Under the pieces are notes generated by a model that did no database searches, was not told where the DNA came from, and saw nothing but the letters and a program-made list of their open reading frames with translations. This document shows positions 7,884-16,269 of a DNA stretch of 64,000 bases, piece after piece. The translations under genes were made by a program, and so were the position numbers. How positions within the stretch are numbered: position 1 is the stretch's first letter; each line of letters opens with the position of its first letter. Source of the DNA: Ascidiimonas meishanensis (GTDB lineage Bacteria > Bacteroidota > Bacteroidia > Flavobacteriales > Flavobacteriaceae); assembly GCF_037782385.1 (NCBI RefSeq), contig NZ_JBBEXD010000007.1, positions 62,001-126,000 of the forward strand, given 5' to 3'.

Positions 7884-10124
7884 ATGATTCCTGAAGTAAA
7901 ACAAGAAATTATCGAATTAGGAGACGGTAGGACGATCTCCATCGAAACGGGAAAATTAGCGAAACAGGCAGACGGCTCTGTGGTAGTGAGAATGGGTGAT
8001 GCCATGTTACTTGCTACGGTAGTATCTGCACGTAAAGCTTCACCTGTTGACTTTTTACCTTTAACGTTAGATTATCGCGAGAAATTCGCGGCTGCCGGAA
8101 GATTCCCAGGGGGCTTTTTTAAACGAGAAGCCAGACCAAGTGATTCTGAAGTGCTAACGATGAGGTTGGTAGACCGTGTGTTACGCCCACTATTCCCAAA
8201 AGATTATCATGCTGAAACACAGGTGATGATTCAATTAATGTCTCATGATGATGAAGTAATGCCAGATGCACTTGCGGGACTTGCAGCATCTGCCTGTATT
8301 CAACTTTCCGATATTCCTTTTGAATACCCTATTTCAGAAGTTCGTGTGGCAAGAATCAATGGCGAATTTGTCATCAACCCAAGCAAAACACAACTAGCGG
8401 AAGCAGACCTTGATATGATGGTAGGTGCTTCTATAGATTCTGTTGCTATGGTAGAGGGAGAAATGCTAGAGGTTTCTGAAAAAGAAATGGCCGATGCAAT
8501 TAAATTTGCACATGAAGCTATTAAGGTACAATGCCAGGCGCAGTTGAGCCTCGTAGAGAAAATGGGAGGTAAGAAAGAAACCCGTGAATACGAAGGAGAG
8601 AAAGAGAATGAAGAAATGGCAAGCAAAATACATGAGTTTGCGTACGATAAATGTTATGAGATTGCCAAAGAAGATACTTCTAAGCAGGAAAGAGGAGAGA
8701 AGTTCTCTGAGTTAAAAACTGCTTGTGAAGAATTATTTACCGAAGAAGAACTGGAAGAAGACGGTGATTTGATTGGTAAGTATTTTGGAAAAGTGCAAAA
8801 AGAAGCGGTAAGAAATCTTATTCTTGATGAAAAAATAAGACTTGACGGAAGAAAACCAGAAGATATAAGACCTATTTGGTGTGAAGTACCATTTTTGCCT
8901 TCTACTCATGGTTCTTCTGTATTTACTAGAGGAGAAACGCAAGCACTGGCAACGGTTACACTAGGAACTTCTAGAGAAGCCAATATAATTGACCGCCCAA
9001 CAGATCAAGGGGAAGAACGTTTTTATTTGCATTATAATTTTCCTCCTTTCTGTACAGGTGAGGCAAGACCTCTAAGAGGTACTTCCCGAAGAGAAATAGG
9101 TCATGGTAATCTGGCACAACGTGCTTTGAAAAATATGATTCCTGAAGATTGTCCATATACGGTGAGAATAGTTTCTGAAGTATTAGAATCTAACGGTTCT
9201 TCTTCAATGGCAACTGTTTGTGCTGGTACAATGGCGCTGATGGATGCCGGTGTGCAATTAAAACAACCTGTTTCTGGTATTGCCATGGGGCTTATCTCAG
9301 ATGGTGAGCGCTACGCAGTTTTGTCTGATATTTTAGGTGATGAAGATCATTTAGGTGATATGGACTTTAAAGTTACTGGTACCGCAAATGGTATCACTGC
9401 CTGCCAGATGGATATCAAGATTAAAGGATTGTCTTATGAAATTCTTGAAAATGCTTTAAATCAAGCAAAAGAAGGAAGACTTCATATTCTCAATAAACTT
9501 ACAGAGGCTATTCCTTCTGCAGCTGAAAATGTAAAAGCACATGCTCCTAAAATAGTTAAAATGGAAATTCCAAAAGACTATATTGGTGCAGTGATTGGAC
9601 CTGGTGGAAAGAATATTCAAGCGCTACAAGCTGAAACGGAAACAACAGTTGTTATTGAAGAAGATGGAGACGTAGGTATTGTTGAGATTCTTGGGGTAAA
9701 CCAAGATGGTATAGATAAGGCTATTGAGCGCGTTAAAGGATATACTTTTGAACCTAAAGAAGGAGAAACGTATTCCGTTACGGTAACCAAAGTTCTTGAT
9801 TTTGGTGCAGTAATTGAGTTTGTTCCTGGTAAAGACTCCCTGTTACATGTTTCAGAAATTGCCTGGGAACGAACTGAAAATGCAGCAGATGTTCTAAAAG
9901 TAGGGGATGTTCTAGACGTTAAATACATTGGTCTTGATCCAAGAACCAAAAAACCTAAAGTTTCTCGTAAAGCTTTATTGCCTAGACCTCCAAGAAAAGA
10001 GCGTCCAGAAGGTGAAGAAAGAAGAGATGATAGAAGGCGTAATGATAACAGAAATCGTGGCAACGACAGAAATAGAGATCGCGATAGAAAACCAAGACCT
10101 GATACTAATAGAGACGATTCTTAA
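7884..10124 (+). CDS. pnp: Polyribonucleotide nucleotidyltransferase (PNPase)
   Basis: A 746-residue 3'-5' phosphorolytic exoribonuclease acting in mRNA decay. Domains in order: first RNase PH core (about residues 10-145, GKLAKQADGSVVVRMGDAM), all-alpha domain (about 240-310), second RNase PH core (about 320-540, with FTRGETQALATVTLG and the catalytic region SDILGDEDHLGDMDFKV), KH domain (about 555-615, with AVIGPGGKNIQALQ), and S1 domain (about 620-695, GAVIEFVPGKDSLLHVSEI). The tail is rich in Arg, Asp and Asn (RRNDNRNRGNDRNRDRDRK) and probably disordered and RNA-binding. It ends in a strong terminator. Confidence 0.97.
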   Translation: MIPEVKQEIIELGDGRTISIETGKLAKQADGSVVVRMGDAMLLATVVSARKASPVDFLPLTLDYREKFAAAGRFPGGFFKREARPSDSEVLTMRLVDRVLRPLFPKDYHAETQVMIQLMSHDDEVMPDALAGLAASACIQLSDIPFEYPISEVRVARINGEFVINPSKTQLAEADLDMMVGASIDSVAMVEGEMLEVSEKEMADAIKFAHEAIKVQCQAQLSLVEKMGGKKETREYEGEKENEEMASKIHEFAYDKCYEIAKEDTSKQERGEKFSELKTACEELFTEEELEEDGDLIGKYFGKVQKEAVRNLILDEKIRLDGRKPEDIRPIWCEVPFLPSTHGSSVFTRGETQALATVTLGTSREANIIDRPTDQGEERFYLHYNFPPFCTGEARPLRGTSRREIGHGNLAQRALKNMIPEDCPYTVRIVSEVLESNGSSSMATVCAGTMALMDAGVQLKQPVSGIAMGLISDGERYAVLSDILGDEDHLGDMDFKVTGTANGITACQMDIKIKGLSYEILENALNQAKEGRLHILNKLTEAIPSAAENVKAHAPKIVKMEIPKDYIGAVIGPGGKNIQALQAETETTVVIEEDGDVGIVEILGVNQDGIDKAIERVKGYTFEPKEGETYSVTVTKVLDFGAVIEFVPGKDSLLHVSEIAWERTENAADVLKVGDVLDVKYIGLDPRTKKPKVSRKALLPRPPRKERPEGEERRDDRRRNDNRNRGNDRNRDRDRKPRPDTNRDDS

Positions 10125-10150
10125 AGATTCTATTATTTAGTGATAGTAAA

Positions 10151-10190
10151 GAGGCCGTCTAAAAAGATTTAGGCGGTCTTTTTCTTTTTT
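10151..10190 (+). terminator. pnp intrinsic terminator
   Basis: GAGGCCGTCTAAA pairs with TTTAGGCGGTCTTTTT, with two G-T pairs and a T-tract, 27 bases after the pnp stop. The core resembles the GAGGCTGTC-TAAAAA hairpins at 11859-11888 and 13376-13405. Confidence 0.85.
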
Positions 10191-10277
10191 AGCTACTTTG
10201 GAATTTTAGAGATTTGCTTTGTGAAAGTTGGTGGTTATTCGTTAATTGAACAAAGAACAAGGATTTTATAGTATTTT

Positions 10278-11817
10278 TTACACCCTTAGGCTTAGCTTTT
10301 TAAGATTATGTGCCAAGGCAATCAGCCCAAATTCAGTTTCTACCTTTTCCCTTCCTCTTAACATAAATCTTCTAAAGCCCATATTTTGTTTGATATTACC
10401 AAAAATAGCTTCAATATCCCAACATCTTTTCCCTCTATGGGCGATTCCTTGTTCGGATAAGAGTTTTTCGTTAGCTGTTTGTTTCAGGCGTGTCAAATTA
10501 TGGTTTCGTTCTACAATTCTATTTCCTTTAGCCTTATGGCATAAGGAGCGAATCGGACAGCCCTCACAATTTTGTGCCTGATAGCGATGGATGGTTTGAA
10601 TAAATCCGTTAGCTGTTTTGTTTTGATAGCTTCCAATACATGGCTTGTCCCATAGGACAGTAATAAGAATCGGTGTCCTGATGGTAATAGAGCTTATCAA
10701 CGGCAAAGGGCTTTTTGACTTTCCCGGATGTAGCTTCCTGCTGTTCTTTATGAAAGTAGTTGTATTTTACGAAGGCCTCAATATCCTTGTTTTCTAAGTA
10801 TTGATAATTTTCCTCACTGCCATACCCTGCGTCAGCGGTAAGGGTATCGGGAGTTTGCCCAAAGCTGTCTTTAAATGCTTGCACATGGTTCTTTAAAGTA
10901 GTGGTGTCATTTGGTTTTTGTTCCAGGGTGTAATGAACCAGAAACTGATTGTTAGAAGCCCCTTGAATATTATAAGATGCTTTTAACTGACCGTTTTTCA
11001 TGTGGTCATCTTTCATCCTCATAAAGGTAGCATCGGGATCGGTCTTACTATAGCTGCCCCTATCCTGTAAAAGTGCTTCTTGTTTATTGTACTTCGCCAC
11101 ATTAAAAGGCCAGTGTTTTTTTGCATAGTTAAGTTTTTGCTTAACGGCTTTGTCCACTGTTTTACCTTCCAATGCCTTATTGATACTATCAATGGCTCTG
11201 GTAACTTGCTCTGGGTCTATGGCTTCAAAACTATCCGGACCTTTAGGGGTTTGTTCTTCTTCGGCATAGACCATCTCTACGTAAGCCCACAATTCCTTTA
11301 ACTGCTTTTTAATGCGTGCGCGAGAAGTTTTAGGGCTCTTAGCCCAAACAAAGGTATAGCGGTTGGCATTGGCCTCAATCTTGGTCCCATCCACATAAAT
11401 ATCTTTCAAACTTAAATACCCCTGCTCACACAATAACAAAACTACCTGATTGAAAATTTTTTTGAATTTTCCTTTGAGCTTACCCGAACGAAAGTTGCTA
11501 ATCGTATTATGATCTGGAGTTGCCTGACCAGAGAGCCACATAAAATGAATGTTCTCTGACAAAGCCTGCTCTATTTTACGAGAAGAATATAAGTTACGTA
11601 AATAGGCATACACTAAAATTTTCAATAATACTTTGGGATGATAACTTGAGGTTCCACCACCTTTATAAGTAGCTTCAATACTACTCAAATCAACCCTATC
11701 TAAAATAGTGTTTACAATACGAACCTGGTGGTTGGCAGGAGCCAGGTCATCATAACTAGGGGGAAGTAAACTTAATTGACCTTGATGATTGGTCTTCCAG
11801 ACTTGTGTGCGTTTCAT
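10278..11817 (-). mobile_element. IS1182-family element, transposase frameshifted
   Basis: A DDE transposase of the IS1182 (Transposase_11/InsH-like) kind, read in two frames. The upstream frame starts at the ATG at 11817 (MKRTQVWKTNHQGQLSLLPP). It carries the N-terminal DUF772-like domain (SSYHPKVLLKILVYAYLRN), the first catalytic region (YVDGTKIEANANRYTFVW) and the second (DTLTADAGYGSEENYQYLE), stopping near 10609 after CPMGQAMYWKLS. The rest continues in the +1 frame from about 10655 to 10278, with IGSYQNKTANGFIQTIHRYQ, CEGCPIRSLCHKA and the final catalytic Glu region RCWDIEAIFGNIKQNMGFRRF. The shift falls just after CPMGQAM, where an indel is the simplest cause; no -1 slippery heptamer fits, because the shift is +1. 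I could not find convincing terminal inverted repeats, so the element ends are undefined. Probably inactive. Confidence 0.85.
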
Positions 11818-11849
11818 ATCTAAAAATACAAAGCACAAACACCTTATTC

Positions 11850-11888
11850 AAAAAAAAAAAGAAGCTGCCTTTTTAGACAGCCTCTTTT
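11850..11888 (-). terminator. Terminator of the M57-type protease gene
   Basis: On the minus strand, GAGGCTG pairs with CAGCTTC around a TCTAAAAAGG loop and runs into a stretch of ten T residues. It lies about 20 bases past the protease stop codon. The 30-base core is repeated at 13376-13405 with one mismatch. Confidence 0.85.
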
Positions 11889-11907
11889 AGCTTTTGTTAA
11901 AACAACA

Positions 11908-13158
11908 TTACTTATTAGGATACGTATACCCTAAGATACTTTCCAGATGATAACCATCAGCACCACTGCCCATTTCACTGTAATCTGTTGTATAGAAATG
12001 AAAATCCTTACTGGGACTGTAATAACGGTATAAAGCAACCCTGTCACGGCTATTTGAGGAAAAAACGTAGCCTGCAACCCCTTCATATCTGAATCTTGAA
12101 TTACCATTTCCTAACTCATTAAAATTAATTGTATAAAAATGATTTCCATTCTTGGTATTGTAATATCTATAAACCGGTTTTCTTCCGGTTCCACCATTTG
12201 GGTACATTCTGCACATAATACCCTGTGAAGTAAAAAAGCTATTGCCTTCACGCACTTCATTATAATTTCTTGTATAAAAGTGTCCGCCACTCCCTTTTCT
12301 ATATCTCAGAAAAACATCTCCCCTGTCTCTAAACCGTCCGTAAAGGTTATAAAGGGCTATCTTGTCTGTAAGGATAAAAGGGCGATTAGCACTACCCGAT
12401 GTACAGGCCAGCATCCATGAATTTGGAGTATTCCCATTACCAGTTCCGGCTACAGGGTTGACACCACCTAGGGTGTCATCAGCTCTTGGAGATCCTCCGC
12501 AACTATAACTAATATCTTTATAATCCATATGCCTGAAACCAATACAATGTCCAATCTCATGAGTTACTACCGACACCGTATTTCCGGGAGGTTTACTTGT
12601 ATTGTAGTATTTGTTATTCATTTTAATTTCATAATAAGGAGCACCATAACTTGGTAATCCGGCAGTCGCGTAAGAGCCAGACTCAACATATGGAGAAAGA
12701 AATATTTTGATATCAGCTCCTGATAAACTTGTTGTGGTCGTAAAGGTCAATCTTAGCTTTAGTGCATTGTACCTGCCAAGTGCTTCTAAAATACGATTTC
12801 TCATCGCACTACTGAATTTGGTATCGATCCAAACCTTAATGACCCGTGAGCTACCAGTACTAACTAGATCATCTGTAACATAATGCCTGTTTGTAACCTC
12901 TCCCTGTTTCTCCAGCATTTTGTCAATTTGATTTTCGGTAATTTTAATATCACCTTCTACAATATAACCATCTTCATATGGATAGCTATATTCATCTACA
13001 ACAAACCCAAGTTTTTGAAGCTTGTTTACAATGTGATTCGGTATTTTGACCGAATTGACTTCTCTATTGTCATCAGAAGTCAGATCTTCATGCTGGCAGG
13101 AATGCAATACAAATAAAAGTGCCAGTAAAGGCAATTTGAAAAATTTTGTGATTTTCAT
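11908..13158 (-). CDS. Secreted lipoprotein metalloprotease (M57/HEIGH type) with C-terminal repeats
   Basis: A 416-residue lipoprotein. The signal ends at an LHSC lipobox (Cys21). A propeptide-like region spans about 22-100. The zincin domain is about 100-275, with the extended zinc site VTHEIGHCIGFRH (His200, Glu201, His204, His210), as in the M57 dual-action HEIGH metallopeptidases. Residues 280-416 hold three repeats of about 47 residues, each with an RYY or RYR strand followed by HFYT (HFYT at 293, 340 and 387). These match DUF5648-like repeats that probably bind a surface ligand. Predicted to act at or outside the outer membrane. It lies beside an IS element and is flanked by repeated terminators, so it may be a recent arrival. 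Confidence 0.85.
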   Translation of the reverse strand: MKITKFFKLPLLALLFVLHSCQHEDLTSDDNREVNSVKIPNHIVNKLQKLGFVVDEYSYPYEDGYIVEGDIKITENQIDKMLEKQGEVTNRHYVTDDLVSTGSSRVIKVWIDTKFSSAMRNRILEALGRYNALKLRLTFTTTTSLSGADIKIFLSPYVESGSYATAGLPSYGAPYYEIKMNNKYYNTSKPPGNTVSVVTHEIGHCIGFRHMDYKDISYSCGGSPRADDTLGGVNPVAGTGNGNTPNSWMLACTSGSANRPFILTDKIALYNLYGRFRDRGDVFLRYRKGSGGHFYTRNYNEVREGNSFFTSQGIMCRMYPNGGTGRKPVYRYYNTKNGNHFYTINFNELGNGNSRFRYEGVAGYVFSSNSRDRVALYRYYSPSKDFHFYTTDYSEMGSGADGYHLESILGYTYPNK

Positions 13159-13375
13159 AACATTGGTAGTAATTAAGTTAATAATACCAAGTTATGCAGC
13201 TTTAAATTTCATAGCAATCAGATTGTAATAAATGCGAAAATCCGAGTGATTTTCAAAAATTTCTATTCTCAATATTTCTTTAAATAGACGATAGTGATAA
13301 CATCTGTTATTATTTCTCAATGTAACTATTTAAAAATTAACTGTTTCTATGGTAAACTGCAATCCTAATAGCATT

Positions 13376-13405
13376 AAGAGGCTGCCTTTTTAGACAGCCT
13401 CTTTT
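13376..13405. terminator. Terminator-like hairpin, repeat of 11859-11888
   Basis: AGAGGCTG pairs with CAGCCTCT around a CCTTTTTAGA loop; a T-rich stretch follows on the plus side. It lies between divergent genes, where no transcript needs ending, and matches 11859-11888 at 29 of 30 positions. Confidence 0.7.
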
Positions 13406-13458
13406 GTTTTCTTTACCTACTAAAATATTCTGTATTTTTAGCCAAAATAGATCAACAT

Positions 13459-14373
13459 ATGAATTTCAAATGGTTTTTGTATAGTATTTTTCTCTTTTCC
13501 GGATTTATGTATGGTCAAGAGCGATTCAAAGATTCTATCTTCTCTGAGATATCCGTAAAGACGTATCCTTATGCAACTAAAGATTCAACCATTCTTGAAT
13601 TTGATTTTTACCATGCAAACAAAGATACTTTAACCAAAAGACCTCTTTTTGTTTTTGTTCATGGAGGTGGGTTTTCTTCGGGTAAAAAAGACCATCCAGA
13701 AATTATTAAATTAGCAAAGCAAATTGCCTCCAGAGGGTATGTAGTAGCATCTGTCTCTTATAGACTCACAAGAAGGGGAAAAAGCTTTGGATGTAATTGT
13801 CCTAGCGAGGAAAAAATCGCCACATTTCAAGATGCAGGTGAAGATATAATGGATGCCGTTTTGTTTATGTTAGCTAGGACCAAATTATTCCAGATAGATA
13901 ACGAAAAAATTATTTTAAGCGGAAGTAGTGCCGGTGCAGAGGGCATTTTAAACCTCACCTATAATAAAGACCTGCTCTTTAGAGATCAAAAACAATATGA
14001 CTCTTTTAAACCTGCTGCAGTAGTTTCTCTAGCGGGTGCAATTCTAGATCAACGCTATATTACGAAAGAAAATGTAGTTCCGGGTATCTTTTTTCACGGT
14101 ACTGCAGACCCTTTAGTTCCCTATGCTTCTGGTGCGCATCATTACTGCAAAAAAGACCAAATAGGCTATCTAATGCTGGATGGATCTGCTAGTATTGTTT
14201 CTAAATTAGAGAAACTTGAGGAAAGTTTTTTGTTTTATAGCTTTGTGGATGCAAATCACGATGTTTTTAAAATTCCATTCAAAAGGCTTCAGGAGATACT
14301 CTCATTTATGCATAAGGTAGTAATTAACAGGAAATTTCATCAAGCTAAAATCACAGTAAATAAAGGAGAATAA
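13459..14373 (+). CDS. Exported alpha/beta-hydrolase (esterase/lipase-like)
   Basis: A 304-residue serine hydrolase with a signal peptide of about 19 residues (ending GFMYG before QERF). Residues 68-72 form the HGGGF oxyanion motif of hormone-sensitive-lipase and carboxylesterase-type enzymes. The nucleophile elbow is GSSAG (Ser157). The acid is probably the Asp in FHGTADPLVPYASG, and the His that in VDANHDVF. Substrate unknown; short-chain esters or feruloyl-type esters are plausible. Cys111-x-Cys113 (GCNCPSEE) may form a disulfide or bind metal. It stands alone upstream of rpoD. Confidence 0.82.
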   Translation: MNFKWFLYSIFLFSGFMYGQERFKDSIFSEISVKTYPYATKDSTILEFDFYHANKDTLTKRPLFVFVHGGGFSSGKKDHPEIIKLAKQIASRGYVVASVSYRLTRRGKSFGCNCPSEEKIATFQDAGEDIMDAVLFMLARTKLFQIDNEKIILSGSSAGAEGILNLTYNKDLLFRDQKQYDSFKPAAVVSLAGAILDQRYITKENVVPGIFFHGTADPLVPYASGAHHYCKKDQIGYLMLDGSASIVSKLEKLEESFLFYSFVDANHDVFKIPFKRLQEILSFMHKVVINRKFHQAKITVNKGE

Positions 14374-14480
14374 TACTACTTTTTAAGGCTGTTCTAAAAT
14401 AAATAATATTTTTTTTGTAACATTTTCTTGTTACCGTACGTATAACCATATAAGAATTGTATTTATTTATCATTAACAGA

Positions 14481-14488
14481 AGGAGAGG
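14481..14488 (+). promoter_or_regulatory. Strong Shine-Dalgarno site of rpoD
   Basis: AGGAGAGG lies 7 bases before the rpoD ATG. Such sites are uncommon in Bacteroidota, and most genes in this window lack one, so it stands out. Confidence 0.6.
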
Positions 14489-14495
14489 AAATTAA

Positions 14496-15359
14496 ATGAG
14501 ACAACTTAAAATCACTAAGCAGGTTACCAATAGAGAAACTGCTTCCCTAGACAAGTATCTTCAGGAAATTGGTAAAGTTGACCTTATTACTGCAGACGAA
14601 GAAGTAGAATTGGCACAACGTATTAAGGCAGGAGACCAGATAGCTCTTGAAAAGCTTACGAAAGCAAATCTTCGTTTTGTGGTATCGGTAGCCAAGCAAT
14701 ACCAAAATCAAGGACTTACACTTCCAGACCTTATTAATGAAGGGAATCTTGGATTGATTAAAGCTGCACAACGTTTTGACGAAACCCGGGGATTTAAATT
14801 TATTTCCTATGCCGTATGGTGGATTAGACAATCTATTCTTCAGGCATTGGCAGAACAATCTAGAATTGTGCGTCTGCCACTTAATAAAATTGGATCTATC
14901 AATAAGATCAATAAAACCTATGCTTTTTTAGAGCAAGCTCACGAGCGTATTCCATCTGCAGAAGAAATTGCAAAAGAGTTGGATATGACCGTAAATGACG
15001 TAAAGGAATCAATGAAGAATTCTGGTCGTCACGTATCTATGGATGCTCCCTTGGTTGAAGGGGAAGATTCAAATCTATACGATGTATTGAGAAGTGGTGA
15101 ATCACCAAATCCAGATAGAGAACTTTTGCATGAATCTTTACGTACAGAGATTGAGCGTGCGCTTGAAACTCTTACACCTCGTGAAGCAGACGTTATTAGA
15201 TTATACTTTGGTTTGGGAGACCAACACCCAATGACCTTAGAAGAGATAGGAGAGACATTTGACCTCACAAGAGAACGTGTACGTCAAATAAAGGAAAAAG
15301 CAATTAGACGCTTAAAGCACACTTCCAGAAGTAAAATCTTAAAGACCTATTTAGGTTAA
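14496..15359 (+). CDS. rpoD: Primary RNA polymerase sigma factor
   Basis: A 287-residue group 1 sigma-70 factor of the short Bacteroidota type, lacking the long region 1.1 and non-conserved insert of E. coli RpoD. Region 1.2 is around DKYLQEIGKVDLITADEE; region 2 has LRFVVSVAKQYQNQGLTLPDL and the aromatic strip FISYAVWWIRQSI; region 3 has IPSAEEIAKELDM; region 4 has TLTPREADVIRLYFGLG and the helix-turn-helix TLEEIGETFDLTRERVRQI. It recognises the TTG/TAnnTTTG promoters seen in this window. Translation start fixed by the AGGAGAGG ribosome site. Two terminators follow. Confidence 0.97.
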   Translation: MRQLKITKQVTNRETASLDKYLQEIGKVDLITADEEVELAQRIKAGDQIALEKLTKANLRFVVSVAKQYQNQGLTLPDLINEGNLGLIKAAQRFDETRGFKFISYAVWWIRQSILQALAEQSRIVRLPLNKIGSINKINKTYAFLEQAHERIPSAEEIAKELDMTVNDVKESMKNSGRHVSMDAPLVEGEDSNLYDVLRSGESPNPDRELLHESLRTEIERALETLTPREADVIRLYFGLGDQHPMTLEEIGETFDLTRERVRQIKEKAIRRLKHTSRSKILKTYLG

Positions 15360-15439
15360 AACATTAATTTTTTAGATTGCAAAGTATTTTTTGTATTTTG
15401 CTGCTAGAAGAAAATAGTTTTAAACGCATAGATGATTAC

Positions 15440-15467
15440 AACAGTTTATCATAACTGTTCGTTTTTT
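15440..15467 (+). terminator. First terminator after rpoD
   Basis: AACAGTT pairs with AACTGTT around a 6-base loop, followed by CGTTTTTTG. It lies about 80 bases past the rpoD stop. Confidence 0.75.
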
Positions 15468-15480
15468 GATTGATGAATGA

Positions 15481-15506
15481 CCCCGGCTGATTACCGGGGT
15501 TTTTTC
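15481..15506 (+). terminator. Second terminator after rpoD
   Basis: CCCCGG pairs with CCGGGG around CTGATTA, followed by seven T residues. The tandem arrangement could be a fail-safe pair, or could end a short separate transcript from 15370-15480. Confidence 0.85.
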
Positions 15507-15575
15507 ATGGGTATATTTTAATATTCAACCGCTACTGTTGCAAACAATTAATTTCTGCTTCTATTATTGCTTTGC

Positions 15576-15583
15576 TATCTTTG
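15576..15583 (+). promoter_or_regulatory. -7 promoter element of rpe
   Basis: TATCTTTG followed by C matches TAnnTTTGC, 26 bases upstream of the rpe ATG. Confidence 0.6.
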
Positions 15584-15609
15584 CAGTATAATTGTTTAAG
15601 CACTAATTT

Positions 15610-16269
15610 ATGAGTTCTACCCTTATTGCACCTTCTATTCTTGCAGCGGATTTTGCGAACCTACAAGACGATATTGAAATGGTTAACAAAAGTGAAGCAG
15701 ACTGGTTTCATATTGATATTATGGATGGTGTTTTTGTACCTAATATTTCTTTTGGAATGCCCGTATTAAAATCCATTACAAAGTATGCTCAAAAAACAAT
15801 AGATGTACATTTAATGATTGTAGATCCAGATCGTTATATAGATACTTTTGCATCATTAGGAGCTAATATACTTACAGTTCATTATGAAGCATGTACACAT
15901 TTACATAGAACATTACAGGCCATTAAAGCGGCAGGAATGAAAGCTGGGGTGGCTTTAAATCCACATACTCCGGTTCATTTATTAACAGAGATTATTCAAG
16001 ATATAGATTTAGTATGTCTTATGAGTGTAAATCCTGGGTTTGGTGGACAATCTTTTATTGAACAAACGTATTCAAAAGTGGCTGCTCTTAAATCCTTAAT
16101 TGAGGAGAAGAGATGTGAAACGCTTATCGAAATAGATGGAGGGGTTACCTCAGTAAATGCAAAAAAATTAGCAGATACTGGCGCAGACGTCTTGGTTGCC
16201 GGAAGTTTTGTTTTTGGAAGTAAAAACCCTACGGATACGATTACTGCTCTTAAAAAACTTGTTTCGTGA
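15610..16269 (+). CDS. rpe: Ribulose-phosphate 3-epimerase
   Basis: A 219-residue TIM-barrel enzyme of the pentose phosphate pathway that interconverts D-ribulose-5-phosphate and D-xylulose-5-phosphate. Motifs: IAPSILAADFANL at the N-terminus, HIDIMDGVFVPNIS (metal and catalytic residues), VHLMI, MSVNPGFGGQSF (phosphate loop) and EIDGGV (catalytic Asp), then VAGSFVFGS. Full family length. Its stop overlaps the start of the next gene by one base, so the pair is translationally coupled. Confidence 0.96.
   Translation: MSSTLIAPSILAADFANLQDDIEMVNKSEADWFHIDIMDGVFVPNISFGMPVLKSITKYAQKTIDVHLMIVDPDRYIDTFASLGANILTVHYEACTHLHRTLQAIKAAGMKAGVALNPHTPVHLLTEIIQDIDLVCLMSVNPGFGGQSFIEQTYSKVAALKSLIEEKRCETLIEIDGGVTSVNAKKLADTGADVLVAGSFVFGSKNPTDTITALKKLVS

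Noticed and set aside
8300..8626. Minus-strand frame of 108 codons inside pnp, plus others at 9101-9286 and 9617-10063
   Set aside because: Shadow frames of the clear pnp coding sequence; composition is low-complexity Ser-rich, typical of antisense frames.
10246..10581. Plus-strand frame of 111 codons over the IS element
   Set aside because: Antisense to the well-supported transposase C-terminus, which carries recognisable catalytic motifs.
10190..11860. Terminal inverted repeats of the IS element
   Set aside because: Only short, offset matches such as TTTGCTTTGT near 10213 and TTTGTGCTTTGT near 11830 were found, too weak to define ends.
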